NCBI RefSeq assembly: GCF_932294415.1
Contig: NC_065538.1
Span: 51,558,343 to 51,622,342, forward strand
Reading direction: 5' to 3'
Length of the DNA: 64,000 bases
From: Quercus robur
Lineage: Eukaryota; Streptophyta; Magnoliopsida; Fagales; Fagaceae
Each line of letters starts with the position of its first letter. Positions within the stretch are counted from its first letter, which is position 1. This document shows, piece by piece, positions 1 to 9,417 of this stretch. The position numbers and the translations under genes are program-made. Below the pieces are notes generated by a model that was given only the letters and a program-made list of their open reading frames with translations, was not told the origin of the DNA and searched no databases.

Positions 1-410
1 TAGGGAGTAGCTGTAAGGCTGAAAGATACTGTTCAAGTATCACCTCTTCATTAATGCAGTCAGAGAGTTAACTACAGAGCATTTAATATGGTGATAATAG
101 TTTTCCCTTGAAATATTTCATGACCTCCTTTTGTCCTGTTCCTTCTGGATACTTATCCTCATCAGTGGAATCTTCCGGAACGTTGTTCTTGGTGTCAGAC
201 CACACTTTTTGACCTCGACTTTGCTCAGCCGAGGAAGTATTCCTCCTCGGACCGCCTTCTTAGCTGATCGTGATTAGACCACCTTTTTACTTATCAACAA
301 GGATTCTTAAGAAGGTGTTTACCCATCCTCGAATTACCTAATGTCTTCGGATTGGGCCCCCGCCGACCCAATTTATTCATAGATATGTACTTCTGGGCCT
401 ATCACCCCTA
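1..410. repeat. Probable LTR-retroelement remnant
   Basis: No ORF of note. The stretch has a C/T-rich texture with repeated CCTCGG motifs (about 210-260) and GGGCCC runs. This resembles the LTR sequence of the Gypsy-type element found whole at 18069-22017, where CCTCGGAC recurs. No paired LTR, primer site or target duplication is visible, so the assignment is by texture only. Confidence 0.3.
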
Positions 411-411
411 A

Positions 412-439
<28 letters not shown>
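411..439. repeat. TA microsatellite
   Basis: Uninterrupted TA dinucleotide run ending in TTATATT. Confidence 0.9.
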
Positions 440-442
<3 letters not shown>

Positions 443-989
443 TGGAGAGAGAAAATAATACATAGATTGAATGGAGAAATAAATAAAAAGTCTATGCGCA
501 TATGAATAATAAGTTAGTTAAAATTTAAAAAAGATTTTTTTTTAATCGATTTAGTAAAAACCCTATTGATTTGGTGTGAATGCTCTTAATTATAGGGGTT
601 GAGGTGAAATTGTGAACCAACTTAAGTAATGGTAAGGTAATGATATCACAAGATATGATTCCCCCCCCCACCCCCCCCCCCCTTCCCTTTTTCTCATAAG
701 GGTTAAAATCCATCCTTTGGACCCACTTCATAAGGGTCAAGAAACACCCACTTCTACGAGGAAGTGATAAGAGTTGTGATTGTGTAATTGTATAAGGGGC
801 TGAGGTGGCAATAATTAGCTGCCAAGATTAGTTAATGGCAGTTAGTTAGTTGCTGTGCTGATGTTAGTAGTTGCTGTGCTAATGTCAAGTTAATTAGTGG
901 CAGTTGGTTAATTGCTGTGATGAATCAAGAATCAAGCTAGTTACTAGTAGTAGAGTTGTAATTAGAGTTGTAATTATCTAGTTTATATA

Positions 990-991
<2 letters not shown>
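440..991. other. Gene-free stretch with poly-C and short repeats
   Basis: No gene seen. It contains a poly-C run at about 661-682 and a degenerate minisatellite at about 830-925 built on GTTAGTTGCTGTGCT. It leads into the TA repeat that abuts the pararetrovirus. Confidence 0.6.

Positions 992-1042
<51 letters not shown>
992..1042. repeat. TA microsatellite at left edge of the pararetrovirus
   Basis: About 50 bp of TA. It ends roughly 25 bp before the ATG of the viral polyprotein, so it marks the left junction of the integrated viral DNA. Published surveys of endogenous plant pararetroviruses report integration beside AT/TA repeats; here this is an inference from position. Confidence 0.85.
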
Positions 1043-1044
<2 letters not shown>

Positions 1045-1066
1045 TGAGTGTTGAACCTAGGATAGT

Positions 1067-4000
1067 ATGGATAAGTTGTGGAGATCCAACTCCTCTATCA
1101 GCTCCAGGACTAGTTGTCCTCTTGATATTGTAAATGAAGAAGATCACACTATTGATGATAATGAGATGATTCCTGATTTTCGTAAATGGACTATTCCTAA
1201 AGTTGATACTAAAACTATTTATAAAACTAGTTTTGTTGAAAGTACTTTTCATTCTGCTTATAAAGCTAGAACTGTTGAACAAATTTTCTCTATTTCGAAA
1301 GTTCATGAAAAATGTTGCTTATTCACAAAAAAAAATATTAATGACTTCCTTGCTGCTAAAAAATTCTATTATTTGCATATTGGTATGGTTCAAGTTGCTA
1401 TTAAACCACTTACCCGCAAGGGCATTAATGCTTCTGTTCTTATGTGTTTAAGAGATGCTAGATTTAAGATTTTTAAAGATAGCATTCTTGGAATGATCAC
1501 TGCTTCTTTGTATGATGGTCCTGTTTATTTTAACTGTTATCCTGATCTTACTCTTGCTTTGGATGATCCTAATATTGTTAAAGCTTTAACTTTGAATATT
1601 GCCTCATCTGGTTATTACATGGAAGAGGGTAGCAAGCCTTTTGCTTTGATCTATCGCATTTATTACAAACTAATGGGTACTCAAATGAATCCTTGTGCTT
1701 TAATGCCTAGAGAACCTTCAGGTAAAACCATGTTAATTCAATGTTCAACTCCTGATGCTAAAATCCAAGTTCCAAAAATGATTCAATGGCAAGATATTAA
1801 TCTTCCTAAGAATTGGTTGCTAGAACAAGAAACCCCTCCTACTAGACCCATTTTTGATGAGCTTGATCTCACCCATATTCAACAATATCTTGATGGTACT
1901 GTTAGAATAAGTTTTCAAAACAATCCACCTTTGAGGATCAACGAAGGAAGACATTCCTTTGCTAGATCTGAAAGTATTTCAAAAAGAGATCGCGAGATCA
2001 ATGAAATTTTGAAAAAGAATTTGGAAACATCCTCTGATTTAAAGCTAAAGGGTATTTCAAGTGATAAATCCCAATTTAGCTCTGTTTACTATTCAACTAA
2101 ACCTGAAACTTCCACTCCATTTAGTAAAACTGCTAATGAAGATGAGGAAGATACTGTTTCTCTTAATCCATCTGATTTTGAATCTCCTATTGAAACTCCT
2201 CCTGTTTACCAAAATCAATTAAGAGTTTTGACTGTTTTAAATGATGATTTTGAAATTGATTGGGATTCTTTGTACAATGAGTTTATGCTTGCTTCAAACA
2301 AAACCAAGAGAAAATATTTCCAAGATAATTTTGCTCAGTCTGATAAAGATCGTGTCAAAAGAAAATGGTTGGAAATGATGAATCAATTGAAAAAACATAT
2401 TTTGTTTTTTGATTTTCTCGAAAACCATTATGTTCCAAATAATGAGGTTTCAAAACAACATTTGAATGTGATAAAAAAATCAAATTTAGTTAAGACTGAT
2501 AAAACTCCCATTGTTAACCTTATTGAACAAAACAATTTCATTAATCAATCTTTGTATACTATTAGTCAACAGCTTGACCGTATTGAAGAAAAAATTGATG
2601 AAAAATCTGTTCTTGCTGAAATTGAGAAACCTTTGACTACCCTTGAAATTGTTGAAAAAATGCTTTCTGATTTAAAAGTTAAAACTGGCGATGCTTCTAC
2701 AGGTATTCCAACTACTCAAATTATTTCCAAAAAAGAAATTGTTCCTGAAGAAAATACAGATTCTGATACTGTGTCTTCTGTTTCTACTGATGAACTTTAT
2801 GAATGGAATATTGATGGTTTGTCTGAACTAGAAATTGTTAATAAAATGATTCACATGTCTATGGTTAGTATTGCTTATCAAAATAACCATGATCTTGATC
2901 AACCTGATATTATTAACTCGCTTGTTACTGGTTTTTCTGGTGCTATTAGTGGATGGTGGAATTCATATCTCACTGAAGAATCCAGAGAATCTATTAAACA
3001 TACTGTTAATAAGAATGATGAATGTTTGCCTATTTTTGATGAAAGTATTGTTTGTAATAGCGTCAATACCTTGATCTACACTATTCTCAAACACTTTGTT
3101 GGTACTCCATCCAATATTTCATCTCATGATTATTTAAATGATTTGAGTTGTTCAACTATGTTTGAATACAAATGGTATCAAGATGTTTTTATTTCCAGAG
3201 TAATGCTCCGGAAAGACTGTCATAAGTATTATTGGAAAGAAAAGTTTATTGATGGTCTGCCTCCTATCTTTGCTCATAAGGTAAAACAAGAATTAATAGC
3301 TAAAAATGATTCTATTAATTATAATAAATTAACCTATGAAGATATTTTCAGTACTATTAAAAAACTTAGTACCAATAGGTGTAATAATAAAAAATTGTCA
3401 AAGCACCAATTAAGGTACAAACATAACTTTGTTAAACCCAATTATTTCTATGTTAAGAAGAGACGTGTTAACTATGGAAAATCTGGATGCTTTAATAAAA
3501 ATTGTAAACCTAGTAATTTTAAAAACAAATTCAATATTGATAATTCTCCTAATATTAAAATTGGTGGTAAAGGTTTTTGCTGCAATGTTATTAAAACCAA
3601 TGTCCTCACCAAGATTAAAGAGGATAAAACTTTAAAAAAATTCAATAATAAGAAATCTAAAGAACTGACTGTTAATGATTTACAACATGAAATTAATATT
3701 GTTAAACAAGAGATAAGCGAATTAAAACATGATTCTAAAGCTATTAAAAGTGATAAAAATAACCTTAAACAAGGACTTGAGCATAAAGATGGAGATGAAT
3801 CTTGTCAACAAGCTCTTCTTTCCAGTAAAAGTATTCCTGATGATGTCACTATTTCTCAAATTGCTCTTGTTAATAAAATAGTTCCTCCAAAATGGTTTAC
3901 AAAAGTTAAAATTGTTGTTTCTCCTGATTATCATTTTACTGTTATTGCTATGATAGATTCAGGGGCAGATATGAACTGTATCCAAGAAGGACTGGTTCCT

Positions 4001-5815
4001 TCAAAATATTTTGAAAAATCTACTGAAAGATTAGTTTCTGCTAATGGTTCTCAGATGCAAATAAAATATGAATTGAATAATGCTCATGTATGCCATGCTA
4101 ATGTCTGTTTCAAGATTCCATCTGTTCTTGTTAAGAATATGACTGATAAAGTGATTCTTGGTTTGCCTTTTATCAAAGCTTTATATCCTTTTCTTGTTGA
4201 ACATGATGGAATTACTACTGATCCTTTTGGACAAAAAGTAAAGTTCAAATTTGCTTCGAAGTTTGATATTGATACTAATACTGCTTCAAACATGATTCAT
4301 GCTAAAATTAAACATCTTAAATTTCTTCAGCAAGAGGTAAGATACAAGAAAATTGCTGAACAAATTTCTGATAAATTGTTGCATTCCAAAATTGGTAATT
4401 TTCAGAAAATGTTGATTGATGATGTTTGCTCTGATGTTCCTAATGCTTTCTGGCATAGGAAGAAACATATTGTTAATTTACCATATGTCAAAGACTTTGA
4501 TGAGAAAAATATTCCCACTAAAGCTCGTCCTATCCAAATGAATGTTGAAACTGTTGAATTTTGCAAAACAGAAATCAACGATTTGTTGCACAAAAAATTG
4601 ATTAGGAATAGCAAGTCCCCCTGGTCTTGTTCAGCTTTTTATGTCCAAAAAAATGCCGAGATTGAAAGAGGAACCCCTAGATTAGTCATTAACTACAAAC
4701 CATTGAATAAGGTTTTAGAATGGATTCGGTATCCTATTCCCAATAAGAATGACCTTGTCCATAGGCTGAGTGGGGCTGTTGTGTTCTCCAAGTTTGACAT
4801 GAAATCTGGGTTCTGGCAAATTCAGGTTAGTGAGAATGATAGGTATAAAACTGCTTTTACCACTCCTTTTGGACATTATGAGTGGAATGTTATGCCATTT
4901 GGCCTTAAAAATGCTCCAAGTGAATTTCAAAATATCATGAATGACATTTTTAACTCTTTCAGTCACTTCACCATTGTTTATATTGATGATGTCCTTGTTT
5001 ATTCTAGCTCCATTGACGAACACTGGAAACATTTGAATTCGTTTCTAGACATTATTAAAAGAAATGGTCTTGTTGTTTCAGCCAAGAAAATTAAACTATT
5101 CCAAACCAAAGTTCGCTTTCTTGGCTATGATATCTCTGAAGGACAAATTCGTCCTATAGATAGAGCTATCCAATTTGCTGACAAGTTTCCTGATGTTATC
5201 ATTGACAAAACACAGCTCCAAAGATTTCTTGGATCATTAAACTATGTTGCCGATTTTTACAAAGATATGAGGAAACAATGCAAACCTTTGTTTGACCGGT
5301 TAAAAAGTAATCCTCCTCTTTGGTCTGATGTTCATACTTCTCTTGTTAAACAAATCAAATCTCATGTTAAGACATTGCCTTGTCTTGGTATTCCTACTGT
5401 CGGTGCCTTCAAAATTGTTGAAACCGATGCCTCTGACGTTGGTTATGGTGGTATCCTAAAACAAAGAGTTTCTCCTGAATCACCTGAACAAATTGTTCGT
5501 TTTTATTCTGGTATTTGGAATAATGCACAGTTAAATTATAGTACTATTAAAAAGGAAATTTTATCTATAGTACTATGTATTTCAAAATTTCAAAGTGATT
5601 TATTAAACCAAAGGTTTCTGTTACGTATTGATTGCAAAAGTGCTAAATATGTTATTGAAAAAGATGTTGAAAATATTGCTTCAAAACATATTTTTGCCCG
5701 ATGGCAAGCTATTTTGAGTGTTTTTGATTTTGATATTGAATATATTAAAGGATCTCAAAATGCTATCCCTGATTTCCTTACCCGTGAATTTCTGCAGTGT
5801 CCCAATGACAAGTAG
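1067..5815 (+). CDS. Florendovirus polyprotein ORF1 (MP-protease-RT-RNase H)
   Basis: 1582 aa with no frameshift or internal stop. A 30K-type movement protein region spans roughly residues 100-250 (LTRKGINASV, then LYDGPVYF). A middle coat-like region of about 250-940 has acidic stretches, coiled-coil-like segments near 490-545 and 870-910, and a Cys-containing patch (CFNKNC, about 808) that is not a classic CCHC knuckle. A retropepsin motif DSGAD lies at about 963. The reverse transcriptase has the YIDDVL catalytic box at 1305-1310, and RNase H has ETDAS at 1452-1456. Domain order matches Caulimoviridae. The start is the first ATG after the TA repeat. The stop codon lies inside the start region of ORF2. 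The intact frame suggests a fairly recent or well-preserved copy; whether it is expressed cannot be told from sequence. I describe it as it stands only. Confidence 0.93.
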   Translation: MDKLWRSNSSISSRTSCPLDIVNEEDHTIDDNEMIPDFRKWTIPKVDTKTIYKTSFVESTFHSAYKARTVEQIFSISKVHEKCCLFTKKNINDFLAAKKFYYLHIGMVQVAIKPLTRKGINASVLMCLRDARFKIFKDSILGMITASLYDGPVYFNCYPDLTLALDDPNIVKALTLNIASSGYYMEEGSKPFALIYRIYYKLMGTQMNPCALMPREPSGKTMLIQCSTPDAKIQVPKMIQWQDINLPKNWLLEQETPPTRPIFDELDLTHIQQYLDGTVRISFQNNPPLRINEGRHSFARSESISKRDREINEILKKNLETSSDLKLKGISSDKSQFSSVYYSTKPETSTPFSKTANEDEEDTVSLNPSDFESPIETPPVYQNQLRVLTVLNDDFEIDWDSLYNEFMLASNKTKRKYFQDNFAQSDKDRVKRKWLEMMNQLKKHILFFDFLENHYVPNNEVSKQHLNVIKKSNLVKTDKTPIVNLIEQNNFINQSLYTISQQLDRIEEKIDEKSVLAEIEKPLTTLEIVEKMLSDLKVKTGDASTGIPTTQIISKKEIVPEENTDSDTVSSVSTDELYEWNIDGLSELEIVNKMIHMSMVSIAYQNNHDLDQPDIINSLVTGFSGAISGWWNSYLTEESRESIKHTVNKNDECLPIFDESIVCNSVNTLIYTILKHFVGTPSNISSHDYLNDLSCSTMFEYKWYQDVFISRVMLRKDCHKYYWKEKFIDGLPPIFAHKVKQELIAKNDSINYNKLTYEDIFSTIKKLSTNRCNNKKLSKHQLRYKHNFVKPNYFYVKKRRVNYGKSGCFNKNCKPSNFKNKFNIDNSPNIKIGGKGFCCNVIKTNVLTKIKEDKTLKKFNNKKSKELTVNDLQHEINIVKQEISELKHDSKAIKSDKNNLKQGLEHKDGDESCQQALLSSKSIPDDVTISQIALVNKIVPPKWFTKVKIVVSPDYHFTVIAMIDSGADMNCIQEGLVPSKYFEKSTERLVSANGSQMQIKYELNNAHVCHANVCFKIPSVLVKNMTDKVILGLPFIKALYPFLVEHDGITTDPFGQKVKFKFASKFDIDTNTASNMIHAKIKHLKFLQQEVRYKKIAEQISDKLLHSKIGNFQKMLIDDVCSDVPNAFWHRKKHIVNLPYVKDFDEKNIPTKARPIQMNVETVEFCKTEINDLLHKKLIRNSKSPWSCSAFYVQKNAEIERGTPRLVINYKPLNKVLEWIRYPIPNKNDLVHRLSGAVVFSKFDMKSGFWQIQVSENDRYKTAFTTPFGHYEWNVMPFGLKNAPSEFQNIMNDIFNSFSHFTIVYIDDVLVYSSSIDEHWKHLNSFLDIIKRNGLVVSAKKIKLFQTKVRFLGYDISEGQIRPIDRAIQFADKFPDVIIDKTQLQRFLGSLNYVADFYKDMRKQCKPLFDRLKSNPPLWSDVHTSLVKQIKSHVKTLPCLGIPTVGAFKIVETDASDVGYGGILKQRVSPESPEQIVRFYSGIWNNAQLNYSTIKKEILSIVLCISKFQSDLLNQRFLLRIDCKSAKYVIEKDVENIASKHIFARWQAILSVFDFDIEYIKGSQNAIPDFLTREFLQCPNDK

Positions 5816-7058
5816 AAGGTCGAATGACAAGTCACCTGCCACTTCTAATCCAATTGTTAAAAAAGAACCTGTTTCCTCTTTGGATATTGTTAACCGTTTT
5901 ACTCCTCTAGGTACCATTCCCAAACCTAATTATTCTTCTGTTTTAGCCTCACAATATGATCCTTATGCTTTAGCCACTGTTCACCAACCTGTTAAAACTA
6001 TTTACCCTAATGCTGCCAATGCTTCCCAGTATGTTAGAAAACAATATATCCAAAACCTGTTCTCCGTAGAGCCAAATAGGGCCTCCATCACTAACCCTTT
6101 TAGGCTTGCTACCAGTTATTTTCCTCCAAATTTTCACTGGATTCCAGAACATAGCCAAAAGACTGTCCAATACTATTCTGAAATGCTTCGACATGAGAAT
6201 TCTATTGTTATCAAAGCCATAACTGACAGGGCTAATAATAATAATAGGATTATTTATCACAGTGCTTACATAAAAAATATTATTTCAGAAGAAATGTGGG
6301 GCTCCAATCCGGCTGCCACAAGAAGATTACCAAATTTCTCTATTCCCTATTCATATCATGATTATGTTACTGCCTGGTTCAGATTCATGCTCCACCAAAA
6401 TGAAAATATGTCCCATTCATGGTTTATTAATTTTGATAAAGAATTTGATTCTGAACTCCCTCTCTGGTTCTTCCGTTGGTGGACCCAGTTTGGTTCAATT
6501 ATTGAAATATTCCCTGTGCCATTGAAGGATTCTTTCCAAAATTTTACACTAAGATTCAGAACTGATGATCATGGAGCTAAGTTCACTCCCCTACTCCATT
6601 TCACTAAAAAATACAAGGTTCCTTGGATTCTAAAATGGCAGTATGTTAAAGATGGTGATGTTCTCACTCGCTGTTGTTATGTTAAATGGTGGGATAAGTT
6701 TGCCCATACCCAATCCATCATTACCAATGTTGCCAGAGATTTCCCTTCCCCGAGTGCTTCCCCATTACGAATCACTACTCCTATGCAAAAAGCGGTAATT
6801 GACACACATGCTTCTTCATCCGCTAAAGGGATTAAGCCACCTGCAAAGAATAAGAAGAAGAGTTCTCCTTTGAATGCAATCCGCAAAGACCCTGATGCTT
6901 TATATGCCCTGCTCACTAAAATGATTAAAGAAGAAGCTCCTGATTCAGATGATGAGGGATCCTCTCAAGCCTCTGTTTCAAAAGACCCTTACTACCCTTA
7001 CAATCAGGAGTTGTTTGGTCATGATGAAGAAGATGCTGATGACCTAGCAAATGATTGA
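5805..7058 (+). CDS. Florendovirus ORF2, function unknown
   Basis: 417 aa from the ATG at 5805, which overlaps the ORF1 stop by 11 nt (ATGACAAGTAG). The same frame is open upstream to 5718, but that part is an ORF1 shadow. The tight overlap suggests translation after termination or by reinitiation (inference). Visible features: a Ser/Pro-rich N-terminus; a central region dense in Trp and Phe (HSWFINFDKEF at about 204, then PLWFFRWWTQFG; later VPWILKWQYV and KWWDKF at about 295); a Lys-rich patch near 350 (KNKKKSS); and an acidic tail from about 375 with Ser/Asp/Glu clusters. It has no polymerase, protease or membrane segment that I can see. Second ORFs of florendoviruses have no assigned role, and I do not assign one. 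Confidence 0.85.
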   Translation: MTSRRSNDKSPATSNPIVKKEPVSSLDIVNRFTPLGTIPKPNYSSVLASQYDPYALATVHQPVKTIYPNAANASQYVRKQYIQNLFSVEPNRASITNPFRLATSYFPPNFHWIPEHSQKTVQYYSEMLRHENSIVIKAITDRANNNNRIIYHSAYIKNIISEEMWGSNPAATRRLPNFSIPYSYHDYVTAWFRFMLHQNENMSHSWFINFDKEFDSELPLWFFRWWTQFGSIIEIFPVPLKDSFQNFTLRFRTDDHGAKFTPLLHFTKKYKVPWILKWQYVKDGDVLTRCCYVKWWDKFAHTQSIITNVARDFPSPSASPLRITTPMQKAVIDTHASSSAKGIKPPAKNKKKSSPLNAIRKDPDALYALLTKMIKEEAPDSDDEGSSQASVSKDPYYPYNQELFGHDEEDADDLAND

Positions 7059-7325
7059 TTGGAAACTTGATTCCCCTATTTGTCTGGCCTGCATAATGGC
7101 CAAAAAAGATGCGATGCAATGGTCTAGTCAAAATCTACTATTGATTTCTACCACTAATGATAATGTTCTGAAAAGATGATTCTCCAGGTTTCCCGTGCAA
7201 TGTTCTGAAAAGATGATTCTCCATGTTTCCCGTGACTTTTAGTCACACCAAGAATGTTTACTGTTAACTTTCACTTTTCACTGTTAACTTTCACTGTTCA
7301 CAAGTACTGTTTACTCAAAAAATAT
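7059..7325 (+). repeat. Viral intergenic region with short tandem repeats
   Basis: Noncoding. A 37-bp unit beginning TGTTCTGAAAAGATGATTCT is repeated twice in tandem (7164-7200 and 7201-7236) with one or two differences. Just after, ACTGTTAACTTTCAC occurs twice (about 7260-7294). The repeats sit directly upstream of the TATA-like core at 7329, where pararetrovirus promoters carry enhancer elements, so a promoter role is plausible but unproven. Confidence 0.6.
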
Positions 7326-7328
7326 TGC

Positions 7329-7340
7329 CTATTTAAGGGG
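7329..7340 (+). promoter_or_regulatory. Probable pararetroviral TATA box
   Basis: CTATTTAAGGGG lies about 270 bp after the ORF2 stop, preceded by repeats and followed by a C/T-rich then TGTAA-rich segment. This is the usual arrangement of the single pregenomic promoter in this virus family. Initiation would be expected near 7360. I could not find an initiator-Met tRNA primer site (TGGTATCAGAGC) downstream. Confidence 0.5.
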
Positions 7341-8000
7341 GGTTGTCCCTTAGGGCTTCTCAAGTCAAGTTTTACTTCTGATTTCCTTCTCCTTAGAACT
7401 AACCTTCTTAGAGAAAGAACTCACCCTACTTCTACTACTCATCCTTGTTTACTAAAAACTTTGTAATCCTACAAACCTTGTAACTAGGACTAGTTCAAGC
7501 TTTGTACTTGTTAACCTGTAACTGTTGAGATCTTGTATTGACTACTACTACTGTAAGTGTTTATCCTACTTTCAATAACAAGTATTTTCAGTTCTATGTT
7601 CATTACTTTACTTATTGCTACCACCACCTTGGACGGATTACCGCCATACCGGATGGTTCTAAATTGCTTTCATTTATTTTGAACTATTGTTCTTATTTAC
7701 TTTGAACTATTTTGATATATACTGCTTGGCTGGTTCTACCGCCTTATTATTGTTCTTACATTCAAGTCTGATACTTTAAAGCTATTTACTTTCAAGTTCT
7801 TTACATTAATTCCATTTACAATACATCTGTGCTTCCTTCTCCTTCTCTTCATCTGTGCGTCGCCTTCTCACAACCGTTGCATTTCGTAACACATACCCCA
7901 ATCAACCTCATACCTCTCATGCCCTACACGCCCTCTCTTGGCTCAAACGGGCCTTACAGCTAGGTCCTAGGAATTCACTTTACAACTAGGGTGGCGCCAA
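7341..8000 (+). other. Putative viral leader / right junction zone
   Basis: No ORF of substance. It contains T/C-rich transcribed-looking sequence, several TTGTAAC motifs, and a pair of similar segments (GGATTACCGCC at about 7634 and TTCTACCGCC at about 7733). GGTGGCGCCAACGAC at about 7990 resembles a retroelement primer site but cannot be tied to an element. The viral right boundary falls somewhere here. Confidence 0.35.
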
Positions 8001-8816
8001 CGACGGTAAGAAGGGAACACAACAACGGAATATCAAGCGTTCGGGTAGACACAGACAAGAAACAAAGAATAGGTGAAGCTGAGAGAAATTCAAATTAGAG
8101 TTCCAATTTTGCGCCACGTGTCTTAAATTATTTATTCTTAAAGAGTTTTATTTCTTAATTTAAGAATTAAATGTGGGACCACATCATAAAAATTCATTCA
8201 AGTGAGTTATTAAGTACAAAAACCAAAGAGTATAAAATAAATGAATCGTAAAAAAAAAAAAAATGCTTCATAATAATAATAAAAATAAATAAAAATAAAA
8301 ACATGGACAATTTACATTTTATAATCAATAATATCCTTACAAAATTTATTAAAGAGTTAACAAAATATAAAAATGACTATCAATAGTATTTCAATTACAT
8401 ATATAAGAATTATATTATGCATCTTATTGTATATTTTTAAGTACATCCATGCATATACATGGGGTTACAAGGTAGTACCTATAAAAGGGGAAAACAAGAA
8501 TATGTGTAATAAGTTTTTGGCATGAATAACAAAATTCTCATTCTTATCCTCTCTCTAATCCTCTTCTTTTTTAACCTCTCTATTTCTCATAAAACCCGAT
8601 TCTTCTTAATCTTCTTCCTTTTCCTTAATTCATTCAATTCTTTCAAGAACTTGTAAAATCCTATCAGGAAGGCATATGAATTGGTTATATTTTTTATTTA
8701 GCTTGTGTTATTGACCAGTTATTTAGTTTCATAGGAGTGGTTAATATTTTCCTTATTCAACTTCCCCTTTCTCTCAGTGCATCTAATTTATTTATTTAAT
8801 TACCAAAATTTAAAGA

Positions 8817-8852
<36 letters not shown>

Positions 8853-8985
8853 AATGATTGTGTATATTTTTGAACCCAGAAATCAGCCTCTTTAAAAAAA
8901 TTAGAAGTAAAACTTTCTATCAATTACTTTTGTCATACCCTACAAAAAAGAGCTTTATGCACCTGTTATGACATTTTAATTAAAA
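8001..8985. other. AT-rich intergenic stretch
   Basis: No gene recognised. Contains short A-runs and a TA microsatellite at about 8828-8852. Confidence 0.6.
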
Positions 8986-9075
8986 TGTTATAATAATGGC
9001 CAAATGATTAAATTAACAATTTTTTAATAGTATAAATTTTTGGAACAATAAGTAATTTATTATTATATCAACATG
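8986..9075 (+). mobile_element. SMART-like mini-LTR fragment
   Basis: Begins TGTTATAATAATGG, continues with AAATGATTAAATTAACAAT and a GGAACAATAAGTAATTTAT segment, then a degraded primer-site-like TTATATCAACA. This matches the layout of the 78-bp LTRs of the complete element at 62623-62905. No partner LTR follows, so it is a solo or truncated copy. Confidence 0.5.
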
Positions 9076-9170
9076 TATTCTGAGTTTGTAATAGTATTTT
9101 AATAAAAATTGATGTGGTACAAAATATCATAAAATTCCTACAAGTGAGTGGTAACTCATTATTGTAACGA

Positions 9171-9400
9171 ACACATTGGTTGGCATAGTAGTAGGGCTTT
9201 TAGACCAATATGCCTTAGGGCATGGGTTCGAGTTCCCCCACTAGCCGTGTGTTGCTGCTCCTATAGGTTGTTCACTTGCAACTGTAGTGTGCATTCTTAG
9301 CCTAGAGGGTGATTAGGGTGTTATTATAATTACACATAGGTAGGAAAACTACACCGGTCCCTCTGACCAACTTTTTTTTACCCAAAAAAAAAAAAAAAAA
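9171..9400 (+). mobile_element. tRNA-derived SINE with target duplication
   Basis: About 230 bp. The A box TGGCATAGTAG fits the Pol III consensus TRGYNNARNNG. A B-box-like GGTTCGAGTTCC follows about 45 nt later. There is a tRNA-unrelated body and an A-tail of about 18. Flanks are a 17-bp direct repeat with three mismatches (ACTCATTATTGTAACGA at 9154-9170 and ACTCATTAATGTGACGG at 9401-9417), consistent with an old target-site duplication. Confidence 0.8.
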
Positions 9401-9417
9401 ACTCATTAATGTGACGG

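Larger units (their letters stand above)
1043..7960 (+). mobile_element. Endogenous pararetrovirus, florendovirus type (Caulimoviridae)
   Basis: An integrated plant DNA-virus genome holding two long uninterrupted ORFs (1067-5815 and 5805-7058) followed by about 0.9 kb of A/T-rich intergenic sequence with a promoter-like core. One polyprotein carrying movement protein through RNase H, plus a smaller downstream ORF of unknown role, is the known florendovirus plan. There is no integrase and there are no LTRs, so this is not a retrotransposon. The left edge is sharp (TA repeat). The right edge is uncertain, somewhere between about 7.85 and 8.1 kb. The leader that should precede ORF1 is absent on the left; the noncoding region lies on the right, as expected if the circular genome was opened just upstream of ORF1. 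Confidence 0.85.

Noticed and set aside
7341..8100. Initiator-Met tRNA primer site of the pararetrovirus
   Set aside because: No sequence close to TGGTATCAGAGC was found. GGTGGCGCCAACGAC at about 7990 is a different type and cannot be tied to the virus.
9171..9260. Possible tRNA gene
   Set aside because: Pol III boxes are present, but the acceptor and anticodon stems do not form, and a SINE body, A-tail and target duplication follow.
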